Shown here piece by piece: positions 13,501 to 25,300 of a DNA stretch of 64,000 nucleotides. The stretch is from positions 38,187,942 through 38,251,941 of the forward strand of contig OX387188.1 in assembly GCA_947561395.2 (NCBI GenBank), given 5' to 3'. The translations under genes were made by a program, and so were the position numbers. Position 1 is the stretch's first letter; each line of letters opens with the position of its first letter. The notes beneath the pieces are model-generated. The model was not told the origin of the DNA and searched no databases. It saw only the letters and a list, made by a program, of their open reading frames with translations. The DNA comes from Buxus sempervirens (Eukaryota > Streptophyta > Magnoliopsida > Buxales > Buxaceae).

Positions 13501-14828
13501 AACAACAAAATTAGACACTTCAAATAAAAAACCTTCCATAAATTTACATAAGTGCATAAAAAGGAGCACCACGTATGGAAGCAAACTTAAATTTGTACAT
13601 TTAAGTCTATACTCCCCATATATGTATCACAAATGATATATTCTTCTCACCAAATAGATAAGCCACTTCTCCATATTTTCTGGGGAACCTATTGTTTTAA
13701 GTCCCAAAGCACCATAGCCACAAAGTCACATTAAAGCTATGATTCTAACAGTGTGTAACATTTAATCAATATCATTTCCACTTGTTTGTCAAAGCTTCCA
13801 AAATTGAGTAGTGGTTCTTTCATATGAATTAGTAAAAATATCTGCAGAAAATATTACGCAGCAGTGGCTCCACAATATATGATCCATTAGAATGATTTGA
13901 ATAAGCAAGATATGTACTGATCACACCAATAATATCTAGCCATATAATCAAACACAATCTAACCTGCCAAGCTACGTTCTCTAAATTGTGCCCAAGCTTG
14001 GTCAAAGCCTCGGCATAAGCCCCAGCGAGCTCCAAATTACCGATTGCATTTAACAATGCTCTTCCCTGAAAAAAAAATCCAAAAAGAAAAACAAATGGGA
14101 GATCAATTAAAAAAAGTCCTCTGTGCATTATTTCAAGATGGCGTATGAGCTACCGTATTCCATAGAAAGACCTGCGACGAACCTGTAGAAATTCCATAGA
14201 CAAATAATAAGCCTGCTTTGCGTTCATCTTTTCATAGTAATCATACGTAGCGTTCCAATTAATGATAAGTGCATCTCGAACACTTTCTGCAGTTGCGAAG
14301 TAAGCCTTGGGGAGATCAAACCGTTCCGGAGAGAATGATGGTGTGAACTCTGCATGGTACTTGATACTCGATGCAATGGATGCTGAATCTGGCGCGAAGG
14401 AACCCAGAGTACCTTCATCAGCTAATCACAATCCAAATTTAAACGAATAACATCAGACTGAAACTCCTGTAAATCACACCTTAATCTTTGAACGAACTGG
14501 TGAAGATCTAACGATAACTCGGTAGGAACCGGAGTTGATAACTAAAATGAACACTAAAAAGAACTACATATATAAGAAGAAGACGAAGTAATATTTATAG
14601 AAGATTAAAACCTTCTTCGGTGATCGGATCCTTCAAGTTCTGCTTTGGATCACTGGCTACGTTCCTCACAGACAGAGATCTTGTAGAACGCCGGAAGCTC
14701 GACGGTCTAGCGAAGAACAGCTTTGAATTGTTGTTTGTAAGGCTGAAATCGATGAATCTCGAGATGTAATCGCAGTGTGAGAGTGAATTTGATCGAGCAG
14801 AAGTTAGTGAGAATGGTGAAGTCGCCAT
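4582..14828 (-). CDS. PHS1: alpha-1,4-glucan phosphorylase, plastidic L isozyme
   Basis: GT35 phosphorylase: reversible phosphorolysis of alpha-1,4-glucan to glucose-1-phosphate in the plastid stroma. Fifteen exons (right to left): 14612-14828, 14183-14421, 13964-14065, 13312-13488, 12529-12804, 11937-12208, 11527-11644, 10825-11349, 10496-10648, 9687-9815, 8847-9083, 7283-7359, 6473-6659, 5397-5597, 4582-4698. Lengths sum to 3027 nt, i.e. 1008 aa, with every junction in phase and no internal stop. The first exon is Ser/Arg-rich with few acidic residues (transit peptide). Recognisable family blocks are [40 protein letters not shown], and [14 protein letters not shown] containing the PLP-binding Lys. 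The long exon at 10825-11349 carries the acidic insert that distinguishes the plastidic L form from cytosolic PHS2. Start is the only Met ahead of the transit region. Confidence 0.97.
11034..11230 (-). repeat. PHS1: 51-bp coding tandem repeat in the PHS1 L-insert
   Basis: Within PHS1 exon 8 a 51-bp unit starts at about 11034, 11085, 11136 and 11187. It encodes 17-residue repeats of the pattern VESSAEEE-hh-DIDHTEQ, followed on the C-terminal side by an Asp/Glu- and Lys-rich stretch ([16 protein letters not shown]). The unit is exactly in frame and copies differ at a few bases. The insert in plastidic phosphorylases is known as a negatively charged, protease- and kinase-sensitive loop; the many Ser residues next to Glu resemble CK2-type sites (inference). 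Confidence 0.9.
12857..13146. mobile_element. hAT-type MITE in PHS1 intron 4
   Basis: A 290-bp element has termini CAAGGTTTAC / GTAAACCTTG and a perfect 8-bp target duplication CATCTGAT (12849-12856 and 13147-13154). It is much more GC-rich than the surrounding intron (runs of 'cgaaat', 'ggcggc'), which marks it as foreign. Reading frames that cross it are not genes. Orientation relative to PHS1 is undefined. Confidence 0.9.
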
Positions 14829-16329
14829 CGCTACGTCTCTGCCCTAATCTCGGAGATTATCGGAGAAATAGAGTAAACGAGAGACATGTAGAGACAGTAA
14901 GACTGTTTGTCTTCTTATCTCTTTAAGCAGCTCTCGGATTGAGAGAGAGAAAGTGACGAGAGAGAGAGGGAGACAGTGACGCTTTTGTCTTTGCCTCTTC
15001 ATGAGCTCACTGATTCGCCTCTCGCTATAAACAAAAGTGCATTTTTAAAAGGTTCTTAAAATTAAAGTTTCGTCCTATTAAGGCTATTATAAAGGAAAGA
15101 TGCGGAATATTCTCTTAAGATTTTCGCCCCCTTTTCTTTGCGAGTATTGTACTCCCCACTAAGACAATCCTTCACAATAACTTTCCACCTAATCTTTCAC
15201 GTTCAAATTTAACTACCTGCTACTCTTTCACGTTCAAATTTAACCGCCTATTTATACGCAACATTAAAAGTAAGGACATACATTGTGAACGTGCTTCCCC
15301 TAATATCTATCTATCTATATTATTAATAAAGAGAAGAGGGGAGAATATTCCCTCTAGATTCTGACCTCCTCCTTCATTATTTATTCTTTTTGCTTACCAT
15401 CGAAACTATGTGACAGGGGCCACAAGATCATAAAAGATCTCATCCAAAACAGAGTAAAATTTTCTACCACCGTCGGATGTTATCACGTGTAACATCTCAC
15501 AACAACTGCATTTTCAATGTGAAAAAAGCAACTACCGTGAGATGCTGCCACGATTGCAAGGTCCACCGCAACATCCCCAGCTATAGACGATTTCATCCCA
15601 TCCAAAAGTTGCTGAATTGAAGTAAACCTTCTATAGTTGTAAATGATCTTATCCGAAGCCATTTGTTACTGTTGAAATAAACAGGTCCACACATGGCGAA
15701 ATGGGTAATGTCTTTCGCAGTGGACGTCGCCATCATCTTTCAAAATTCTGTAACCAAGGGATGCTAGGAGGCCGCACATTTTGGTGCCATCCGACAATTA
15801 ATCTGCAAAATTTCAAAAACTCATAATTATTTTTGTATTTATACTTTCTAATTCAAGATTCATGTCATGTTTAAATTTAGCAATAATTTTACGTTGACTA
15901 CTAACCTGAAGCAACCTTCCTTTCTCCGGTCTCGGGACTGATGATCTTTCTACAAGTGCATTGTCTTTTACATCCTCCCCAAGCAATACAAATTACAAAA
16001 TCACAATATATAAACAGGTCCCACTTAATACATTTCAAGGCGCTGCTCGAATTCTTGTAACTAATTTCGCTAGCCACTCTTAGAACCTCCAATCATGGAC
16101 ACTATTTTACTTAAAAGAGTGTTGTATGTCATTCACGCTATACTACAGCTAAGCCACGGTTTTAAACCAGCATCCATCTTCATGTGAAGATGCCTTGGAA
16201 CACACCGGCTAACTCAACAAACTAGTGCCTCCCCAAACCTTCATGACCATGCCTCATGTCATGCCTTGCATAATAGTGTGACTCCAATCTCTTACAAAAA
16301 ATCACATGCTATGATTGTTATTTCATCAC
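14829..16329. promoter_or_regulatory. PHS1 upstream region / SIRB downstream region
   Basis: The 1.5-kb interval contains the PHS1 promoter and 5'UTR (next to 14828, on -) and the SIRB 3' end (next to 16330). A GA/CT-rich block lies at 14930-14980, as is common in plant 5' leaders. A near-palindrome GATGTTATCACGTGTAACATC at about 15474-15495 contains a G-box core CACGTG. A duplicated 'ctttcacgttcaaatttaac' motif lies near 15197-15245. No gene is supported here. Confidence 0.4.
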
Positions 16330-19300
16330 TCAGTAGAGACGACATTTGCCTGTACCAGAACAAACCGCGCACTCCTCTGCATCTCCAGCTATGTGACTTA
16401 AACAGTGCATGATTCTGTCGTTCACAATATCCTGCAAACATGAAATTTCCAGCTTATAACGATTTGAAGACATTAATCTTCAAAAAATCTTACTTGTTTT
16501 ATCTTTATATGTTACTACGTTATGGGAGTGACAGACGGAGGTGGGTGGGGGAATCCATACCACCATCTCTTCATGCAGACCAAGAGGAGCAGTTATCAAG
16601 TATGAGATGCCAGGGTGCTCCCTTGCAGCTTCGGCTGTTAATGATGGGATGTCCTGAAAAAGATTACAAGGTAGTAGTGAGATTCTTAATATCTCTTACA
16701 TTCTTCATTCTGCTAATTACTACATTACAGATGAAGAATATTTGCTGTCAAGTCGTTTGAGAAATTCCAGTGTAGTGTACCTGGTACCAATGTCGACCAG
16801 GGAAGAGAAAGTATGGACTGACAATTACACGATTCGCCCCTTGTTGGACACACGAATTGAATGCATCTCTTATTGATGGTTCAGCCAACTCCTAAATAAA
16901 TAACAGAAGCACACTTCTGATTAGCAAGCATGAAGGCAGATTTGAATGCATGAAAGCATGGTGTTTGCATAAAAAAGGGATCCGTGATAACACACCATAG
17001 CTAAGAGTATATTAGCAATTGATAAACAGAGGTATAAATTGAACTTATACTGGAGTCTTTGAGATCTCACCAGGAAGGGGGAGATCAATTAACATAAATA
17101 AGCAATAATATGCACCATGCTGAATCAGCACTAATAAAAAACACCAGTGAAACCAGGATTTTGATCTCGTGTGTGTAATATACACAACAGCTGCTAAACC
17201 ATATCTTCTAATGTTGTCAAGCTGCATCTTGCATTCAATCCAGAGGGTGATGATGCGATAAATTTTCTTATTATTTTCTTCTAATGTTGACCTATTTTTG
17301 TGATGTCTTTATTGATACTTTATGTCCTGACCTTCATATTTGAAGTCCGAAATCTTCAGGGCTTTTCTTTTGTCGTTCCTTTACTAATTTTTGTAAAGAT
17401 GACTCTGTGGCCCATGTGGTTCCCTTCCATTGTCATTCTCTTTGGAAACCGCTAGTTCCTCCCAAAATTAAGGCTTTTGTATGAACTATGTTTTCTTAAA
17501 AAAACACTTAAGGCCATCTCCAAAATAAAGGAAAATGGTTAGCTTTATCTTCTAATATTTGCCTTATGTGTATGTGCCAGGCAGAATCTATTGATCATTT
17601 ATTTGTATACTGTGCATTTGCTAAAGCGATTTAGGGTTGGTTCTTGGGGGTGATTGGCAGACAGTGGAGATTCCTCGGGTTGGAACTTTATTGTTCCACA
17701 CCATCTTATGATTTATTTCGATTGAAAGAAATATAAGAATTTTTTATGATTCCATGGCTTCTAGGGAGATCGTGATAGAATCTGTCAGGGCAGCAGCTGC
17801 ATCATAGCTGTGGAATACCAAGTACAGATACATAGCTGAGGTGGAGACTGAGAAGCCGGGGTATAGTGTGTTTTTTATCTCCTCAGATGGAATCCCCAGT
17901 GAGTCAGTTGCAGCCTCCCATAGTAGGGGCCATCAAGCTTAATATTGATGGAAGCTCACTAGGGAATCCAAGGCCGGCTGAAATTGGAGGGATCTTTAGA
18001 GATCTCAGAGGTTCTGTCATCCACGTGTTATGTGGACCTATTATAGAGTCTTAACTCTACTCGAGTTGAGCTTATGGCCCTTTTTACAAATTCGGTTTTA
18101 TAGAGAGAGAGGGTTCCCAAGAGGTTACAAATTTACAATAGAGGGGTACTCGGCCTTCATCATGGTTGGATGAGGATGGAAGATCCAAGTCCGTGGAGGT
18201 TTCAGCACCTGATAATGCTTGTTCGATCTATGGTGCAAGGGTTGAATATTTCATTTAACTAAGTACTGCATTCAGAAAATGACCTGCTGATAGACTACTA
18301 AAGGAAGGTGTTAATAGGCAGGAGTTGGTTTTTGAAGAATTATCGTGTTGTTTGACTGATCTTTAGGTTGTAGGGAGCAAGGGAGGAAGAGTTCCCATAG
18401 TGTTTGTGGGCTTTTGTCCTCCCTTTTTCACATAAGTCAGTGCAAGATCTCTTGACACTCATCCTTACATGTTTCTGGCAGTAATTTGGTCATAGTTGAT
18501 GCCAGACTTGGAAAATAAGTACAGAAAAAAGAGAAGATAAATACCGTTTACAGAAATATCAAATATTAAATTGATAAATTTTTGTCATATTTGATGCCAG
18601 AGTAGGAGAAAAATTTCATGTAACAAGTCAAAGGTTCACATAACTTGAACTCAAGCATACAACGATGATAGCCATTGACCAATTCTTACAACCTGTTGAG
18701 AATAACAGCCATATGAAGATGCAGTTCTTACAACACAATCATAATTCTCCTTGTCAGAAACACATTGTCATTTCCATAATTTAACAAAAATGATGTTAAG
18801 AAGTTTAACAAAGTACATAGACATGCAATCAAACACTAGAGTAAAATCTTACCATGTGAGCGGGCTCCACAATCCGGTAACCGGTTTTATTTCTAAACAT
18901 ATCTACAAACTCATCTGAAATCCCATAAAACTAGAAGTATCAGCTCCATGGAAATCATATATATTAAATTCAATTTAATAACAAAGGGAATTCATATGGA
19001 AAACAAAATCAAACAGGTTAAAAAGAAAAGCTAACTTAGCATGAGATTAGATTCTTGACGGCGGGATCCATGGTCGACAATTATCACGCCGTCTCTCTCG
19101 CCAATTCTGTGCTTTTCTTGTCTCCCAACATTTTGAGCAATTGAACAGCATGTTGTGGATAAAGGCCTGTCTTTTGACGAACTCCTTGACAATTTAAGGA
19201 CTTTAGGATAGTCCCATCTGAGGTTTCCTAGGGTTTCCCCATTTTGAGATCTTGATTAATGAAGAGTAACACAATTAAACAACAACAACATATAGAAAAG

Positions 19301-22300
19301 AAATAAACTAAAAAAAAACTATATCTTTTTAGCTTAAAAAACTATATCTTTTCCTAGGGTTTCCCCCTTTAATATGAAATTTGGAAGTTGCTCATTTGTT
19401 AGCTAAGTCATCAGAATCTTTTTTTCTTTTTTTGGTAAGCTAAGTCATCAGAATCTAAGTTGGTGAATCCGGCATCTCAGTCCCAAAAGACTATATCTCC
19501 TCTAGCCCATTTAAGTGCGTTCCAGCACAAGATTTCTGAGGCCCACATTCTTGCCTTTTCCAATTCTTGTAAGATGCAAAATTTTCAGCTCTATTAGTGT
19601 CACTCCAACAACATGGCTGACAAAAAACCAGTCATATTCCCATCACGACCTTCAATAATTCCTTGCCAAGGACATAGGTTTCTCGCCAATAAAATTAGTC
19701 TTCAATAAGCTAGATAATAAAGGAAACTGCCATATTTGCCCTAAACAAGGAATCAAAAAGCAAAGATATTATGATCTTACTCTCCAACAGAAAAAAGGAT
19801 AAAAAGCAAAATGAATAAAATGGGGTGTCACGTGACCAAGCAAGTCTCTAGGAGAAGTCGAACAAGCAAGTATGTCGGAGAAGTCTTTTAGTTTGTTTAG
19901 GATTCTAGTTTGTTTAGGATTCTTCTTTGAAGTTTATCTTTAGGTCTCGCGCTAAGCTTAAGTTCCTTGGCGCCAGGTCGGCGCCAGCCCCGCTGAGCTG
20001 CCGCTGTCTTTAGGGGATTAGTTATTTATCAGATTAGGATTGGTATTCAGTTTGAGTAGGATAGGTATTCAGTTTGAGTAGGATATGTCTATTGGGAGGA
20101 TAACTCTATTCTTCTTTATATGTAGCTCTTGGGATGAGCGGAGGTTTTTTTATGAAAGAAATTTATTCAAGTCTTTAAGGAGGAAGGTTCCCTCAAAGAA
20201 CCAACTATTTTGTTTTGAATTTACAGGCTCCATTAGTCTGAATTTATGAGTTCATAACATTGGTATCAGAGCGGTTGATCTCGGGATGGCAGAAGCAACC
20301 AGAAACGCGAAGATTGACGAGATGATGGGGTTGCTTAAGGAGACGACAGAAACTCATGGCAAAATATTGAGGGAGTTAACGCAGGAGATGGCTTCCATTG
20401 ACGCTAAAATGGAAAGCATGTCCCTTGGCAACGGTAAGGAAAATGGCGAGAGTTCGGTTGCCCGAACTTGGAGGAACGACATAGATGGAACCATGACAGA
20501 TAACGAGAAGCCGATGCATACTAGAAGTGCCAGATTGGATTTCCCAAGATTTGACGGGAGTGATCCATCAGGATGGTTGTACCGGGCGGAACAGTTCTTT
20601 TTGTACCAGCAGACCCCCCCAACACAATGGTTGCTCGTCGCATCGTTCCACCTAGAGGGAAAGGCGCTACAATGGTTTAGGTGGATGGAGAAGTCTGGTG
20701 CAATTATCTCTTGGGACCAGTTCGCCAATGCTCTCCAAACTCGATTCGGACCTTCGCCATATGAAGATGCCATTGCAATGTTGACAAAATTGAGACAGTC
20801 CTCTTCAGTTGAAATTTATCAAACTCAATTTGAGGAGTTGGCAAATAGAACAGAGGGTCTCAATGAGGCATTCATGATCAGTTGTTTTATAGGGGGCCTC
20901 AAGGAGGAAATTCGACTAAGTGTACAGATGATGAAACCGAACTCCTTATCGGAGTCCATTGGTCTTGCAAGAATGCAGGAGGAGAAGGTTCTGTCTCGCC
21001 GACGGCAAACACGAACAGATCCCATCAAGGTAACAACCGGAGGAACCCAAAGACCCAATTCATTCCCTCTCAAACGACTCACTCCAATTGAGATGAAGGA
21101 AATGTGGGACAAGGGACTATGTTTCAACTGCGATGAAAAGTTCGCTCCAGGTCATCGATGCAAGGTAGAAAAGCTTTTCCTTATGGAAGGTAGTTGGCCG
21201 GAGGAAGAAACAAAGGAAGATGGTGAACAAGAGTTTGTTGAAGATGGTTCAACTGAAGAGGCTGTCCTACACTCTACCGAGATCTCCTTACATGCTATCA
21301 CAGGTAGTCAAACGCCACAAACTATGCGGGTAAAAGGACGAGTTGGGAGGACGATGGCTACAATACTTATAGATTCGAGAAGCACGCATAATTTTCTAGA
21401 CCCCAAATTAGCTCACAAGGCTGGTCTTCAAATTATTGCGGAAAGGAGATTTATGGTGATCGTAGCGAATGGCGATAAGGTACCTTGTCTAGGAAGGTGT
21501 GAACGGGTAAAAGCGTGGCTGCAAGGAGTTCCTATTGTAACAGAATTTTTTTTATTGGGGCTTGGCGGTTGTGATGGGGTTATTGGAGCACATTGGTTAC
21601 AAGGTCTAGGACCAATAACCTTGGACTTCAAAAATCTGACGATGGGGTTCAAAATAGGCGAACAAGAAGTGGCGCTGAAAGGGGAGACAGCACATGAGCC
21701 TGCAGTTGTAAAGGCTAAAGATGTCCGTAAGGGTGCCACCAACAACTTTATGTTATTGCAGATCCATAGCCTTAGTACTGAAGAGCAGCCACTCGACGTT
21801 TCCCCATTGATCCTTCCCATTCTGGCTGAGTTTAAGGACGTCTTTCAAGAGCAAAGGGGACTACCTCCCACACGTGAGATTGATCACTGCATCAATCTAG
21901 TGCTAGGAACAAAACCAGTTAGTGTCAGACCTTATCGCTATCCACATTATCAAAAGGGGGAGATCGAAAAGATGGTGCAAGATTTACTCGATAATGGAGT
22001 TATACGTCCTAGCCAAAGCCCATACTCGTCTCCGGTATTGTTGGTTCAAAAGAATGATGGCTCATGGCGACTATGTGTAGATTACCGAGATTTAAATCAA
22101 GAAACTGTCAAGGACAAGTTTCCTATCCCTATCATTGACGAGCTTTTGGATGAATTACGTGGAGCTACCATTTTCTCCGAGTTAGATCTTCGATCTGGGT
22201 ATCATCAAATTCGAATCCATCCAAATGATGTGCAAAAGACTGCTTTTAGGACGCATGATGGTCATTATGAATATCTCGTAATGCCATTCGGATTAACTAA

Positions 22301-25300
22301 CAAGCCCTCCACTTTTCAAAGCCTCATGAACACCATATTTCGCCCTTATCTAAGGAGGTATGTTTTGGTGTTTTTTGATGATATCTTAATTTATAGCAAA
22401 TCTTGGCAGGCACATGTGGAGCACTTGCGGTCGGTATTAAGAATTCTACGAGAACACAAGTTGTTTGTCAAAGAATCTAAGTGCCGATTTGGGTGTTCAA
22501 CCATCGAATACTTGGGTCATATCATCTTAAACCAGGGAGTTGCTGCAGATCCCAACAAAATCTCATGTATGGTCCATTGGCCTCGCCCGAAAACTCTTAA
22601 GTCACTAAGGGGGTTTCTTAAGTTGCTGTAGGAGGTATACAGTACTCAGCTGTCACAAGAGGAGGATAGGAGAAGTTGGATAAAAGGAAAGTCTGGATTA
22701 TTCTCGGTGAAGGAAGCCTTTGTAGACCTGAATTCTACAGGTTCAAGAATGCATGAATTCAATCTGATTTGGGCAAAACATATACCACGTAAAGTTGCTT
22801 TTTTCACTTGGGCAGCATATTTAGATAAGATATTAACTGTAAACCACCTAAACACAGGGGATGGCAGATTCCTAACAGATGTGTGATGTGCAAGGAAAAG
22901 GAAGAATCGGTAGAGCACTTGCTTGTCCATTGTAAAGTGGCCAGCACCCTTTGGAATAGGTTAATTGGAAGGTTTGAAATGCCTTGGGTTCAAGAAGAAA
23001 ATTTTGGTAAGGTGATTCAGGCGTGGGGAGTGCGGAAAGGGAAATCGCCAAAGAGTTTGTTGTGGAATATAGCACCAGCTGCCATTGTTTGGGTAATTTG
23101 GGGAGAAAGAAACAACAGAATATTTAGGAATATAGAGAGGGGACTGGAATATCTAGAGAGGAAAGTATTGATGATGATGTATAACTGTTTAGCAGCACAC
23201 AACTTGATAATAGATATTCAGTTACAGGATCTACTTACGGGCCACATATTTCCAGGTTAAGGAGGAGTCGATCCATGCAAAATTAAGATGGTCTGGTGCT
23301 GAGTATAGGGGGGTGGGATTCTTCTTATGTATAAGGTCCATATGAGGGGGATAAGTGTGCTTGTAAAGGGATGTGTTGGGGGGGGGGGGGGGGGGTTTCT
23401 TGGCCTTACCGGTTACTATCGTAAGTTCGTACGTGAATACGGGAATATAGCACAGCCTCTCACCAACATGTTAAAGAAGGACTCTTTTGTATGGACTCCA
23501 GAAGCCATTCTAGCATTCGAGCAACTAAAGCAAGCCATGGTAAGTTCAGCGGTTTTGGTCCAACCGGATTTTAATAAGAATTTCATTGTGGAATGTGATG
23601 CCTCGGGAAGCGGTATTGGAGCAGTTTTAACTCAAGAGAACCGACCAATAGCCTTCTTAAGCCATGCTTTAACGTGGTAAATCTTTACATTTATCCACCT
23701 ATGAAAAGGAGCTGTTAGCTTTGGTTCTTTCAGTCAAAAAATGGCGTCCCTACCTTTTTGGCAGAAATTTCTTAGTTAAAACAGATCAGCAGAGTTTAAA
23801 GTTCTTGCTTGAGCAGAAAATTGGCACTCCATCTCAACAATTGTGGGTATCCAAATTACTTGGGTATGATTTCACTGTTGAATATAGAAGTGGGAAGATG
23901 AATACGGTAGCTGATGCCCTTTCCAGACGTGAAGAGAAGGCTGAAATTCTGGCCATCACAGTACCGGTTCCAACATGGCTTGATGAGATCAAAGAAGAGT
24001 TGAAAAACAGCCAAGAGATTCAGGATATGCTCACACAAGTCAAGGATGGTTCTCTCGATCCCACCAAGTATATTCCTCATGAGGACATGTTATTTTATAA
24101 AGACCGAATTTGTTTGGCACGTCAATCTGCATTTAAAGAAAAGGCCCTTTCACATTATCATGATAGTGCGGTTGGGGGACACGCCGGCTTTCATAACGGC
24201 TTTCATAAAACATATACTAGGGTCAAGGCAGATTTCTATTGGGTGGGATTGAAAGGTGACGTGCGGCAACATGTACAAGAGTGTGATGAATGTCAGCGAA
24301 ATAAGACGGAGAATGTAGCACCTGCTGGTCTACTCCAATCCCTTCCCATTCCAAACAGAATTTGGTCTGACATCTTGATGGATTTTGTGGAAGGACTTCC
24401 TTGCTCATACAGCCGTGACACAGTCATGGTGGTCGTGGATCGGCTAACCAAATATGCGCATTTTATAACCCTTACTCATCCTTACACAGCGGCAATGGTG
24501 GCAAGATTATTTATTGACAATGTCTTCAAGTTGCATGGAATGCCAACCTCTATAGTAAGTGATCGCGATCCTACGTTTACTAGCAACTTTTGGACTGCAT
24601 TTTTTCAGTTACAAGACACCAAGTTAAATCTTAGCTTGGCATACCATCCACAATCAGATGGTCAAACGGAGGTGGTAAACAAGTCATTGGAACATTATTT
24701 ACTGAGTTTTTGTAGCCACCGTCCGAAGGAATGGAGTAAGTGGGTGTCACTGGCAGAATTCTGGTATAACACCACCATCCATTCATCAACAGGATTGACT
24801 CCCTATGAGGCCGTTTATGGTGTTCCACCACCACGCCTGTTATCTTATGTCAAGGGTACCACAAAGGTTGCAGCAGTGGACCAGGCATTGCGAAACAAGG
24901 ATAGTATCCTTAAAATTCTTAAGGACAATTTGGTTCAAGCTCAAGAAAGAATGAAATTCCAAGCAGATAAGCAGCGTACAGAACGTTCTTTCAACATAGG
25001 TGATTGGGTTTTTTTGCGTCTCATTCCATAAAGTCAACAGTCAGTTGTTTTCCGATCATATCACAAGCTGTCCCCAAGATTTTTCGGCCCCTTTCAGATT
25101 TGCAAGAAAATAGGGACGGTTGCTTATCAATTAGTACTGCCGGAGGACTCAAGGATTCATCCGGTCTTTCATGTTTCTTGTTTGAAGAAGAAAATCGGGT
25201 CTAAGGTCACTCCACAACAGTCTCTTCCAGCTACAGATGTTGAGGGACAGATTCTTCCCCTGCCATATGCAATATTGGATTGAAGAATGGTTAACAGAGG

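Noticed and set aside
15901-16092. 63-residue open frame on - downstream of SIRB
   Set aside because: It is not in phase with SIRB, which already ends with a complete Cys motif and stop at 16330. No family features.
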